Below, in pieces: positions 23,374 through 31,282 of a stretch of 31,574 nt of DNA; within the stretch, counting starts at the first letter, position 1, and each line of letters starts with the position of its first letter. The stretch is from DUQW01 sp050953825 (GTDB lineage: Bacteria > Bacillota_I > Bacilli_A > Acholeplasmatales > Acholeplasmataceae): assembly GCA_050953825.1 (NCBI GenBank), contig JBMNNF010000011.1, positions 1-31,574 of the forward strand. The letters run 5' to 3'. The notes under the pieces are model-generated. The model ran no database searches, had not been told where the DNA came from, and worked only from the letters and a program-made list of their open reading frames with translations. The position numbers and the translations under genes are program-made.

Positions 23374-24924
23374 ATGAAACTTAAATATGAAGCTATCGTT
23401 GTTGGAGGTTCATTAGGTGGTGTAGTAGCAGCATATGCTTTAGCCAGTCAAGGAATTAAAACAGCGTTAATTGAAGAAACATCTTGGATAGGGGGGCAAC
23501 TCACTAATCAAGGAGTACCAAGCGATGAACACAGATATATCGAATTGACAGGAGCAACGAAAACTTACAGAAATTTTAGAAATAATATTCGAAATTATTA
23601 TCGAAATCATCCAGATATAATTGACGAACTAAAAAATAAAGAGATATTTAATCCCGGTAATGGTTGGGTTTCAAGAAACAGTAGTGACCCTCGAGTTTCA
23701 TTAAAACTAATAAACGGCATGTTAGAGCCGTTTACTAAAAATGGAACGCTTGAAATTTTCACAAATACAAAAGTTGTAGATGCAGAAAAAACTTTAGATA
23801 GAATCGATTTTATCGTTGTTAAAAACAACGAAGGAATTCATTTTGTTGAAGCTGAATACTTTTTAGATGCAACCGATACAGGCTCTTTATTACCAATTAC
23901 AAAAACAGATTATGTCACAGGTTCGGAATCATTTTTTGAAACTGGGGAACCACACGCTCCTAAAATTGGAGACCCTGAAGATATGCAACCAATTACGTGG
24001 ACAGCGGCCGTAGGATTTGATCCTAATAACACTAAAATAATTGAAAAACCGCAAATGTATGATGAATTTAAAAATTACATTATGCCATTTGGAGAATCAA
24101 AATTAAGTTGGTGTACATCTGGCTTAGCTCAAGGATCAAAACAAGAATTTTCAATGTTCGGATTGGAAAATAAACTTGGATTATTTAAATATCGTCAAGT
24201 TATTGAAAAAGATTATTTTAAAAAAGGTGTTCCTTTTTCAGTAATGTTAATTAATTGGGCCCAAAATGATTATATTTTTGGGAATATTTATGATGATCCT
24301 AATAGTGAATATCACAAACATGCCGCTAGAGAATTAACATTATCTCTAATTTATTGGCTACAAACTGAAGCAAAACGTGATGATGGTGGATACGGTTATC
24401 CGGAAATTTGTTTGGTTCCTGAAGTATTAGGAACCAAAGATGGTTTAGCGATGGCGCCATATATTAGAGAATCTAGAAGAATCAAAGCGTTATATACCGT
24501 TAAGGAACAAGATATTAGTCGAAAATGTGCTAAAAAACCACCACATTTCAAAGATAGTGTTGGTATAGGTCATTATCATATTGATTTACATATGACTACC
24601 AAAACAAAAACCCATTTTTATGATGAAACTTATCCGTTTCAAATTCCATTGGGAGCACTTATCCCCATAAAAACGAAAAATTTAGTGGCAGCATGTAAAA
24701 ATATAGGAACAACTCATGTGACTAACGGTTGTTATAGAGTCCATCCTGTTGAATGGAATATTGGTGAAAGTGCTGGTTATTTAGTGGCGTTTTCTATAAG
24801 AAATAATGTAACACCTAGAGAAATATATGAAGATGATAAATTATTAAAAAAATATCAAAAATTATTAATAGATGAAGGAATTTTACTAGAGTGGCCTCAC
24901 TCAGTTATGGAGGAATATTTATGA
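23374..24924 (+). CDS. FAD-dependent oxidoreductase (FAD_oxidored family)
   Basis: A 516-residue cytoplasmic flavoprotein with no signal peptide. The N-terminal Rossmann motif is EAIVVGGSLGGVVAAYALA (the GG-x-x-GG variant common in this family). It is followed by IEETSWIGGQLT, where the family has its second flavin contact. Later family blocks are YFLDATDTGSLLP, VPEVLGTKDGLAMAPYIRESRRI, then LGALIPIKTKNLVAACKNIGTTHVT and HPVEWNIGESAG at the C-terminus. The family is found next to glycan-degradation genes, but its substrate is generally unknown; oxidation of a sugar or sugar acid is a guess. ATG 23374 has a weak ribosome site 19 nt after the previous stop. Its own stop overlaps the nanE start in an ATGA, so the two are translationally coupled. 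Confidence 0.83.
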   Translation: MKLKYEAIVVGGSLGGVVAAYALASQGIKTALIEETSWIGGQLTNQGVPSDEHRYIELTGATKTYRNFRNNIRNYYRNHPDIIDELKNKEIFNPGNGWVSRNSSDPRVSLKLINGMLEPFTKNGTLEIFTNTKVVDAEKTLDRIDFIVVKNNEGIHFVEAEYFLDATDTGSLLPITKTDYVTGSESFFETGEPHAPKIGDPEDMQPITWTAAVGFDPNNTKIIEKPQMYDEFKNYIMPFGESKLSWCTSGLAQGSKQEFSMFGLENKLGLFKYRQVIEKDYFKKGVPFSVMLINWAQNDYIFGNIYDDPNSEYHKHAARELTLSLIYWLQTEAKRDDGGYGYPEICLVPEVLGTKDGLAMAPYIRESRRIKALYTVKEQDISRKCAKKPPHFKDSVGIGHYHIDLHMTTKTKTHFYDETYPFQIPLGALIPIKTKNLVAACKNIGTTHVTNGCYRVHPVEWNIGESAGYLVAFSIRNNVTPREIYEDDKLLKKYQKLLIDEGILLEWPHSVMEEYL

Positions 24925-25595
24925 AAGTACTAGAACTAATAAAAGGAAAATTAATTGTAAGTTGTCAGGCATTAGAGCATGAGCCATTACATGGTTCTCA
25001 TACTATGAGAAAAATGGCTTTAGCCGCTAAAGAAGGTGGAGCTGCAGCAATTAGAGCGAACGGTATTGAAGATATAGTTGCAATTAAGGAAGAGACCAAC
25101 TTACCTGTTATTGGTTTGATTAAAAAAGGATATCCAAATTGTGACGTTTATATCACGCCAACAATTAACGAAATTAATGAATTAATCAAGTCTGGTTGTG
25201 AAATTATTGCATTGGATGCCACTAATAGATGTCATCCAGATGGTTCAAGTTTAAAAGAAAGAATCGATTTAATTCATAAAGCGGGATTAATTGCAATGGC
25301 GGATATTTCCACTGTTGAAGAAGCAATTAAAGCCGAAAAGCTTGGTTTTGACATAGTTTCAACCACACTTTCCGGATATACACCATATTCTAAACAACAA
25401 GAAGCACCAGATATTGAATTAGTAGAAACTTTAGTTAATGAACTTTCAATTCCTGTTATTGCTGAGGGAAGAATTACCACAATTGAGGATTTTGAAGCTG
25501 TAAAAGCGAAAAACCCTTTCGCTATTGTGGTAGGGAGCGCTATTACAAGACCTCAATTAATTACTAAGCGTTTTGTAGATGCTTACAAAAAATAA
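24921..25595 (+). CDS. nanE: N-acetylmannosamine-6-phosphate 2-epimerase (NanE)
   Basis: Cytoplasmic TIM-barrel epimerase converting N-acetylmannosamine-6-phosphate to N-acetylglucosamine-6-phosphate in sialic acid and ManNAc use. The 224-residue length is normal. Family blocks: SCQALEHEPL near the start, AAAIRANG, IGLIKKGYP with the likely catalytic Lys68, VYITPT, IALDATNRCHPDG, MADIST, TTLSGYT and VIAEGRI with the likely catalytic Glu182. The ATG at 24921 has GGAGG at 24909-24913 and overlaps the oxidoreductase stop. The open frame extends ten codons upstream, but inside that gene. No nanA, nanK or transporter is in view. Its place at the end of the surface-hydrolase locus suggests that the sugar released outside is an amino sugar. 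Confidence 0.88.
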   Translation: MKVLELIKGKLIVSCQALEHEPLHGSHTMRKMALAAKEGGAAAIRANGIEDIVAIKEETNLPVIGLIKKGYPNCDVYITPTINEINELIKSGCEIIALDATNRCHPDGSSLKERIDLIHKAGLIAMADISTVEEAIKAEKLGFDIVSTTLSGYTPYSKQQEAPDIELVETLVNELSIPVIAEGRITTIEDFEAVKAKNPFAIVVGSAITRPQLITKRFVDAYKK

Positions 25596-25608
25596 TACAA
25601 ACATATGA

Positions 25609-25635
25609 AAAAAGGCTATCGCTGATAGCCTTTTT
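25609..25635. terminator. Bidirectional terminator between nanE and pflA
   Basis: A perfect 12-bp stem, AAAAAGGCTATC (25609-25620) with GATAGCCTTTTT (25624-25635), and a 3-nt loop GCT. The A-run and T-run on its two sides serve transcripts from both directions. The minus-strand pflA stop codon (25636-25634) overlaps its edge. Confidence 0.9.
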
Positions 25636-26383
25636 AAATTTTAAATTTATAACCATCTAGAATAATTTTTGAAGCCTTATCAATATCACTTTGTGTGGCT
25701 GGTCTAATATGTGGTAACTCATAAACGAAACCAATTTTAGCCCATTTTTCTATGCCTAAATTGTGATACTTTAAGAGTTCAATTTTTTTAACATTGTGTA
25801 ATGTATCTAAAAATTCTCTTAAGGGTTTATAAAATTTTTCTTCATCGTTGATTTCAGGAATAACAACATGTCTAATATAAAGATCAACGTTTTGATTATC
25901 AACAAATTTAGCAAATTCTAAAATGTTTTTGTTACTATGACCAGTTAACCATTTATGTTTTTCATCATCCATTAGTTTTAAATCTAACATAACTAGGTCG
26001 GTATATTTAAGTAATTCTAAAAATTCTTTTTCTCGACTTGAATTAAAGGTGCCACCAGAAGTATCAAGAGCTGTATGGATACCAAGTTTTTTCGCCTCTT
26101 TAAAAAGATTTGTTAAAAAATCTAACTGCATTAATGGTTCGCCACCACTTACTGTTAAACCACCGTTGATATAAAATTGTTTGTATTTGTTATAATCATC
26201 TAAAATTTCTTTAACTGATTTTTGTTCTCTAATATTTGGTTTCCAAGAATCACGGTTATGACAATATTTGCAGCGAAAAGGACACCCTTGTAAAAATAAA
26301 ACATATCTTACACCAGGGCCATCAACAGTACCAAAAGTTTCGATTGCGTGAATATAAGCTTTTTTATTAAGCGATTCTCTCAT
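25634..26383 (-). CDS. pflA: Pyruvate formate-lyase activating enzyme
   Basis: Radical SAM enzyme that makes the glycyl radical on pyruvate formate-lyase. The 249-residue length is normal. The [4Fe-4S] motif is CPFRCKYC (Cys34, Cys38, Cys41). Also present are the GTVDGPGVRYVLF start typical of PflA, the SAM-binding SGGEPLMQ, DTSGGT, DLVMLDLKLMD and the RHVVIPEINDEE block. Its start overlaps the end of pflB by 17 nt, and no strong ribosome site is visible, so translation is probably coupled to pflB. It ends at the shared terminator with nanE. Confidence 0.93.
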   Translation of the reverse strand: MRESLNKKAYIHAIETFGTVDGPGVRYVLFLQGCPFRCKYCHNRDSWKPNIREQKSVKEILDDYNKYKQFYINGGLTVSGGEPLMQLDFLTNLFKEAKKLGIHTALDTSGGTFNSSREKEFLELLKYTDLVMLDLKLMDDEKHKWLTGHSNKNILEFAKFVDNQNVDLYIRHVVIPEINDEEKFYKPLREFLDTLHNVKKIELLKYHNLGIEKWAKIGFVYELPHIRPATQSDIDKASKIILDGYKFKI

Positions 26384-28628
26384 GGAAAGTTCTACTAATT
26401 ACCTCTAATTTTTGTTCATCGGTTAATTTAGAGAAGTTAACGGCATATCCACTTACTCTAATAGTAAGGTTGGGATAATTATCTGGATTGTTATAAGCGT
26501 CAATTAGTTTTTCTCTATTTAACACGTTAACATTTAAGTGATAACCATTGCTGTTAAAATAACCATTTAGAATTGATACTAAGTTATCAGCTTGAATTGC
26601 ATCGCTGTTAGCATATAAATCATCTTGATCTCCACTTAATGCTGCTGGAAGAATAGTAAAGGTATTACTAATTCCGTCTTCACAAAAATCACTTGGAATT
26701 TTAGCAACACTTAATAATGATTTTAATGCTCCTTCTGAATCTCTACCGTGCATTGGATTAGCACCAGGTGCGAAAGCTTCGCCCGCTTTTCTACCATCTG
26801 GTGTTGCACCAGTTTTTAAACCATAAACAACGTTAGAAGTAATGGTTAGGACACTCATTGTATGGTATGCCCCTCTATAAGATGGATTAGTTCTAATCTT
26901 TTCCATAAATTTTTCAACTAATTCAACAGCAATCGAGTCAACTCGATCATCGTTGTTACCGTAGAATGGAAATTCACCTTCAGTTTGATATTCAGTAATA
27001 AGTCCGGTTTCGGGATCTTGAATAGCAGTAACTTTACCATATTTAATCGCACTTAATGAGTCAGCTACAACTGATAAACCGGCAATACCTGTGGCTAAAT
27101 TTCTTCTAATTTCTAGATCGTGTAATGCAAATTGTAATGATTCATAAGCGTATTTATCATGCATATAATGAATGATATTTAATGAGTTAACGTAAACAGC
27201 AGCAGTCCAGTCTAAAACTTTATCAAAGGCTTTCGTTACATTATCATAATCAAGAACTCCAGTCATCACTTCAGTTTTAGGTGAAATTTGTTTACCAGTA
27301 ATTTCATCTCTCCCACCATTAATAGCATAAAGTAACGCTTTGGCTAAGTTAGCTCTTGCACCAAAGAATTGAGTTTCTTTTCCAACACCCATTGGGCTCA
27401 CGCAACAAGCGATAGCGTAATCATCGGTGTGTTTAGGTCTCATTAAATCGTCATTTTCGTATTGAATACTTGAGGTATCAATTGAAACTTTAGCACAAAA
27501 CTTTTTGAAGTTTTCTGGTAAATCTCTTGACCATAAAACAGTTAGGTTAGGTTCAGCCGAAGTATCTAAGTTATAAAGTGTTTGTAAATATCTGAAAGTT
27601 GTTTTTGTGACCCAAGATTTACCAGGAGTATTAGTCATACCGGCTAAACTTTCAGTTACCCATGTTGGATCTCCGGTAAATAAATGATCATATTCTGGAG
27701 TTCTAGCAAATCTAACTCCTCTTAATTTTAAGATAAATTGGTCAATTAACTCTTGAGCTTGTTCTTCATTTAAGATCCCTTCTTTGATGTCTCTTTCAAT
27801 GTAAATATCAAAGAAAGTAGCAGTACTACCCAAACTCATAGCAGCACCATTTTGTTGTTTAACAGACGCTAAATAAGCAAAATAAGTCCATTGAATAGCT
27901 TCAATAGCATTAGAAGCGGGTACTGAAATATCAAATCCATAGATTTTACCTAATTCGATTAACTCTTTTAAAGCGATAATTTGTTCTTGGTGTTCCTCTC
28001 TAATTCTAATTCTATCTTCAGTCATTGGGAAACCAATTGAATCTTTATCTTTTTGTTTTTGTTCAATTAAAAAGTTCACTCCATATAAAGCGACTCGACG
28101 ATAGTCTCCAATGATTCTACCTCTACCATAAGCGTCAGGTAGTCCAGTAATTAGACCAGAACTTCTTGCAGCTCTAATATCAGGAGTGTAAACGTCAAAT
28201 ACCCCTTGATTGTGCGTTTTTCTATACTTTGTGAAAATTTCTTGGAGTTGAGGATTAATCTCATAACCATGGCTTGATGCCGCTTGAACAGCAACTCTAA
28301 TTCCACCATATGGATGAAACGCTCTTTTTAATGGTTTATCAGTTTGAAGACCGACAATTAATTCTAAATCTTTATCTAAATAGCCCGCTGGGTGGCTAGT
28401 AATACCCGATACAACATCAGTACACATATCAATTACGCCGTTGTTTTTAAGTTCTTCTAATAATAAAGCATTGAATTTATTATTTAGTTTTGTAGTTCTA
28501 GTGGTTGGGCCAGTTAAAAAACTGTCATCACCAGTATATTCTGTATAATTTTGAAACATAAAGTCTCTAACGTTAATTTCGTTTTTCCAATTTTCTCCCT
28601 TGAAATTTCTCCATTGGTTTTTATGCAT
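26367..28628 (-). CDS. pflB: Formate C-acetyltransferase (pyruvate formate-lyase)
   Basis: Converts pyruvate and CoA to acetyl-CoA and formate during anaerobic fermentation, cytoplasmic. The 753-residue protein is full length. The catalytic cysteine pair is in IACCVSPMG. The glycyl-radical site is RVSGYAVNF, with the radical Gly at about 727, 26 residues from the end. The ATG at 28628-28626 is chosen because AAGGAGG (plus-strand 28637-28643) precedes it by 8 nt. The frame is open eight codons further upstream, across that ribosome site. It forms an operon with pflA. A cre-like site lies about 90 nt upstream, fitting catabolite control of pfl known in Firmicutes. The organism is therefore at least facultatively anaerobic. 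Confidence 0.95.
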   Translation of the reverse strand: MHKNQWRNFKGENWKNEINVRDFMFQNYTEYTGDDSFLTGPTTRTTKLNNKFNALLLEELKNNGVIDMCTDVVSGITSHPAGYLDKDLELIVGLQTDKPLKRAFHPYGGIRVAVQAASSHGYEINPQLQEIFTKYRKTHNQGVFDVYTPDIRAARSSGLITGLPDAYGRGRIIGDYRRVALYGVNFLIEQKQKDKDSIGFPMTEDRIRIREEHQEQIIALKELIELGKIYGFDISVPASNAIEAIQWTYFAYLASVKQQNGAAMSLGSTATFFDIYIERDIKEGILNEEQAQELIDQFILKLRGVRFARTPEYDHLFTGDPTWVTESLAGMTNTPGKSWVTKTTFRYLQTLYNLDTSAEPNLTVLWSRDLPENFKKFCAKVSIDTSSIQYENDDLMRPKHTDDYAIACCVSPMGVGKETQFFGARANLAKALLYAINGGRDEITGKQISPKTEVMTGVLDYDNVTKAFDKVLDWTAAVYVNSLNIIHYMHDKYAYESLQFALHDLEIRRNLATGIAGLSVVADSLSAIKYGKVTAIQDPETGLITEYQTEGEFPFYGNNDDRVDSIAVELVEKFMEKIRTNPSYRGAYHTMSVLTITSNVVYGLKTGATPDGRKAGEAFAPGANPMHGRDSEGALKSLLSVAKIPSDFCEDGISNTFTILPAALSGDQDDLYANSDAIQADNLVSILNGYFNSNGYHLNVNVLNREKLIDAYNNPDNYPNLTIRVSGYAVNFSKLTDEQKLEVISRTFHERIA

Positions 28629-28643
28629 AAAACATTCCTCCTT

Positions 28644-28862
28644 TTTAACCAAAACATATTATATAACATATGTGTAAATAAAGTAAGCAAATAGTCCGAA
28701 AATAGGTAATAAGCAAACATGAAAGCGTTTTGCTGTTGTTTTATAAATCCGGAAATGTGAGAAAAACTATAATAAAAATATCATTTATTAATAATAATCG
28801 TAATTTAATGCCTATAAGTTAGTAAGTTATAATGGATTAGTAGTTATTATAAGTGATTTTAT
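28644..28862. other. Divergent control region between pflB and rplM
   Basis: AT-rich non-coding stretch. On the minus strand TATAAT (28663-28658) is a -10 candidate for pflB, without a convincing -35 partner. TGAAAGCGTTTTGC at 28720-28733 resembles a catabolite-responsive element with a mismatch toward its 3' end. Nothing else is recognisable up to the rplM promoter. Confidence 0.4.
28720..28733. promoter_or_regulatory. cre-like operator upstream of pflB
   Basis: TGAAAGCGTTTTGC shares the first eight bases, TGAAAGCG, with the site over the giant lipoprotein promoter at 9887. It fits the cre pattern except at its 3' end. In Firmicutes CcpA acts on pfl through such sites. Confidence 0.45.
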
Positions 28863-28891
28863 TTGACTAAAAAAAAGGTTTATAGTATTAT
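28863..28891 (+). promoter_or_regulatory. Promoter of the rplM-rpsI operon
   Basis: TTGACT (28863-28868) and TATTAT (28886-28891) are separated by 17 nt. The predicted transcript starts near 28898 and has a leader of about 50 nt before rplM. Confidence 0.8.
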
Positions 28892-28919
28892 ACTATTCGG
28901 TACGTTTTATCCACTTAGC

Positions 28920-28937
28920 CCTTTATTATAATAAAGG
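28920..28937 (+). promoter_or_regulatory. Palindrome in the rplM leader
   Basis: CCTTTATTATAATAAAGG is a perfect 18-nt palindrome ending 3 nt before the ribosome binding site AGGAG of rplM. As RNA it could form a small hairpin near the ribosome site. L13 operons in Firmicutes often have a structured leader bound by the product, so this may be a reduced form. That link is a guess. Confidence 0.35.
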
Positions 28938-28951
28938 ATAGGAGAATTTTT

Positions 28952-29380
28952 ATGAAAACATTTCAAGCAAAAAAGGAATCAATTGAGAGAAAATGGTATG
29001 TAGTTAACGCTGAAGGTAAAACTTTAGGTCGTTTAGCTACAGAAGTAGCATCTGTATTACGTGGTAAACATAAACCAATCTACACTCCTCATGTAGATTG
29101 TGGAGATTATGTAATCGTAGTTAATGCTGAAAAAATCGTATTAACCGGTAACAAATGGGATGATAAAATGTATTATCACCACAGTGGTTACTCAGGCGGG
29201 TTAAAAGCGACAAGCGCTAAAGAAGTTATGGAAAAACATCCGACTAGAATGGTAGAAAAAGCTATTAAGGGAATGTTGCCTAAAACTAAATTAGGTGCTG
29301 ATATGTATCGCAAACTTTTTGTTTATGCTGGTCCAGATCATAAACATGAAGCTCAAAAACCAGAAGCGTTGGAGGTGTAA
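28952..29380 (+). CDS. rplM: 50S ribosomal protein L13
   Basis: Large-subunit ribosomal protein, 142 residues, full length. Family blocks visible: KWYVVNAEGKTLGRLAT near the start, LRGKHKPIYTPHVDCGDYVI, the YYHHSGYSGGLK loop and KGMLPKTKLG. It is first in the rplM-rpsI operon, 3 nt before rpsI. The ATG follows AGGAG by about 9 nt. Confidence 0.97.
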   Translation: MKTFQAKKESIERKWYVVNAEGKTLGRLATEVASVLRGKHKPIYTPHVDCGDYVIVVNAEKIVLTGNKWDDKMYYHHSGYSGGLKATSAKEVMEKHPTRMVEKAIKGMLPKTKLGADMYRKLFVYAGPDHKHEAQKPEALEV

Positions 29381-29383
29381 TGT

Positions 29384-29776
29384 ATGAATAAAGTTCAATA
29401 TTTTGGTACAGGCCGAAGAAAAAGTTCGGTTGCTAGAGTTATTTTGACTAATGGCTCTGGAAAATTCATGATTAACGATCGTGAATTTGAAGAATATATT
29501 CCATCACCTGCTACACGTTTAGACGTATTACAACCACTTGAATTGACTGAATCAGTTGGAAAATTTGATATTACAGTTAACGTTCATGGCGGCGGTATTA
29601 CTGGTCAAGCTGGAGCTATTCGTTTAGGTATTACTAGAGCATTATTAGAAATCGATCCAGAATTAAGAAAAGTTTTAAAACCTGCGGGCATGATTACTCG
29701 TGACCCACGTAAGAAAGAACGTAAAAAATACGGTTTACGCAAAGCGAGACGCGCACCACAATTCTCAAAAAGATAA
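29384..29776 (+). CDS. rpsI: 30S ribosomal protein S9
   Basis: Small-subunit ribosomal protein, 130 residues, full length. It begins with YFGTGRRKSSVARV and ends with the invariant KARRAPQFSKR tail that reaches the P-site tRNA. Its ribosome site GGAGG (29371-29375) lies in the last codons of rplM. A terminator follows directly. Confidence 0.98.
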   Translation: MNKVQYFGTGRRKSSVARVILTNGSGKFMINDREFEEYIPSPATRLDVLQPLELTESVGKFDITVNVHGGGITGQAGAIRLGITRALLEIDPELRKVLKPAGMITRDPRKKERKKYGLRKARRAPQFSKR

Positions 29777-29787
29777 TTTGTTTTCAG

Positions 29788-29817
29788 AAAAGAGCCTTAC
29801 GAGGCTCTTTTTTTGTA
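29788..29817 (+). terminator. Rho-independent terminator of rplM-rpsI
   Basis: A 10-bp perfect stem, AAAAGAGCCT (29788-29797) with AGGCTCTTTT (29802-29811), a TACG loop and a T-run. It starts 12 nt after the rpsI stop. Confidence 0.93.
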
Positions 29818-30091
29818 CAATATGAGTTTTTACATAGGACCAATTGAATAAATATTATGTATAGGAGATAACTATTAATAAGTCAACTTACAAAAAAATA
29901 TTAGTTAGTTAGTATAGATGTCAAGTTAAATGTCCCCATTTTTGTGCAGATAAGAAGTATTCAATTTTATCCTTGATGGATTTTTATATAGTTAGGAGGT
30001 TTTATTTCGCGATAAGAAGTTAAATAGATGTAGACGTCGTTTCCAAACTGTCCATATAATTATAGATAGTGATTTCTAGCAAAATTTAAAA

Positions 30092-30134
30092 CCCACTCGA
30101 AAAACTCTTGATTTTTTTTAGTTTTTCGAGTGGA
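30092..30134. repeat. Perfect 14-bp inverted repeat (hairpin)
   Basis: CCACTCGAAAAACT (30093-30106) pairs exactly with AGTTTTTCGAGTGG (30120-30133) around a 13-nt T-rich loop. It is long and stable for this AT-rich region, but no T-run follows the right arm, so it is not a standard terminator. Options are a mobile-element end, a recombination or binding site, or a small structured RNA. Confidence 0.75.
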
Positions 30135-30210
30135 ATTCATTTGAGGGATAAATATGATGATAAAAAGAGACTATTATTTAAATAAACTTATATCTTACAA
30201 ATGTTAATAT

Positions 30211-30274
30211 AAAAGTACCCAATAGTGTGCATGCAATTTTCCCAAGTTACAGTCATTAACGAAAGGGTACTTTT
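30211..30274. repeat. Inverted repeat bounding a 64-nt segment
   Basis: AAAAGTACCC (30211-30220) is repeated inverted as GGGTACTTTT (30265-30274), followed by further Ts. The 44-nt interior has no clear structure. It could be a miniature element, or a terminator-like hairpin with a long loop facing the Fic gene. Confidence 0.55.
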
Positions 30275-30313
30275 TATTTTATCGGCATAATAAAATGCAA
30301 AAAGCTTTTGATA

Positions 30314-30342
30314 TTGTAATATTGCCGGTAATGTGGTAAAAT
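30314..30342 (+). promoter_or_regulatory. Candidate promoter of the Fic gene
   Basis: TTGTAA (30314-30319) and TAAAAT (30337-30342) are separated by 17 nt, giving a start of transcription close to the ribosome site AGGAGG (30350-30355). The leader would be very short. Confidence 0.55.
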
Positions 30343-30363
30343 TACACATAGGAGGTTGTCCGC

Positions 30364-31263
30364 ATGAAATATTTAAAAGTATTAGAGATAGCAAAAAAAT
30401 GGGGATTATCGGAGCGAAGTGTAAGAAATTATTGTAATCAAGGAAGGGTGAAAGGTGCTATCCTTTCTGGCAAAACTTGGATGATTCCAGCTGATTCTAC
30501 TAAACCCAGTAGAAAAGGACAAAAGATAACTAAAAAAACACTCCTAGATATTTTGAAAGAGGAAAAAAAGTCTAAACTTAAGGGGGGAATTTATCATAAA
30601 ATCCAAATTGAATTTACATATAACTCAAATCATATTGAAGGGAGCCGCCTAACACATGATCAAACAAGATTCATCTATGAAACTAATACGATAGGACTAG
30701 AAAAAGAAGTAATAAATGTTGATGATGTTTTAGAGACAGCTAATCATTTTAGGTGTGTAGATTTAATCATCGATAAAGCAAATTATGAAATAACTGAGGG
30801 GTTTATAAAAAAACTTCATATGATATTAAAAAATGGAACTACTGATAGTAGAAAAAGTTGGTTTTTTGTAGGTAATTACAAGAAATTACCAAATGAAGTT
30901 GGAGGAGATGAAACAACTAAACCTGAAGATGTTCAAAAAGAAATCAAATTATTATTAGGTTGGTATAATAATAAAAAAAATATAACATTTAAAGATATTA
31001 TCGAATTTCACTATAGATTTGAGCGCATTCATCCATTTCAAGATGGAAATGGAAGAGTGGGAAGGCTAATAATGTTTAAAGAATGCTTAAAACATAATAT
31101 AGTTCCATTTATTATTGATGAAAATCTCAAATTATTCTACTATAGAGGATTAAAAGAATGGAATAATGAAAAAAGTTATTTAATTGATACTTGTCTTACG
31201 GCACAAGATAAATTTAAAAAGTATTTAGATTATTTTAGAATTGAATATGAAAATAAAGTATAA
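30364..31263 (+). CDS. Fic-family protein with N-terminal HTH domain
   Basis: A 299-residue cytoplasmic protein. Residues 1-45 resemble a MerR/excisionase-like helix-turn-helix (YLKVLEIAKKWGLSERSVR, then GRVKGAI and GKTWMIP). Residues about 75-290 are a Fic domain, which transfers AMP or another nucleotide to a protein hydroxyl. The active loop HPFQDGNGRVGR is complete (His223, Asp227, Arg231). The N-terminal TYNSNHIEGS (Ser88 to Glu92-Gly93) matches the S-x-x-x-E-G inhibitory helix, so activity is probably autoinhibited (class II Fic). ATG 30364 follows AGGAGG by 8 nt. It is isolated between a repeat-bearing region and a decayed gene, which suggests an acquired gene. It may act as a regulator or a toxin-like modifier; its target is unknown. 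Confidence 0.88.
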   Translation: MKYLKVLEIAKKWGLSERSVRNYCNQGRVKGAILSGKTWMIPADSTKPSRKGQKITKKTLLDILKEEKKSKLKGGIYHKIQIEFTYNSNHIEGSRLTHDQTRFIYETNTIGLEKEVINVDDVLETANHFRCVDLIIDKANYEITEGFIKKLHMILKNGTTDSRKSWFFVGNYKKLPNEVGGDETTKPEDVQKEIKLLLGWYNNKKNITFKDIIEFHYRFERIHPFQDGNGRVGRLIMFKECLKHNIVPFIIDENLKLFYYRGLKEWNNEKSYLIDTCLTAQDKFKKYLDYFRIEYENKV

Positions 31264-31282
31264 TTTTTAAGAAGGAAATTTA

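Larger units (their letters stand above)
29818..30313. other. Gene-poor region with two inverted repeats
   Basis: About 500 nt without a believable gene. It holds two inverted repeats (listed separately), a direct repeat GATAAGAAGT at 29949-29958 and 30011-30020, and the segment TGTCAAGTTAAATGTCCCC at 29919-29937. That segment has the look of an insertion-sequence end, but no transposase remnant is readable. The only open frame, on the minus strand, spans one inverted repeat and lacks a ribosome site. The stretch probably marks a decayed insertion region between the ribosomal operon and the Fic gene. Confidence 0.4.

Noticed and set aside
29919..29937. Insertion-sequence end
   Set aside because: It resembles a transposon terminus, but no matching opposite end or transposase remnant was found, so it is mentioned only within the region entry.
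30188..30394. 68-codon minus-strand frame before the Fic gene
   Set aside because: No ribosome site, spans an inverted repeat and overlaps the Fic promoter and start; no recognisable protein.
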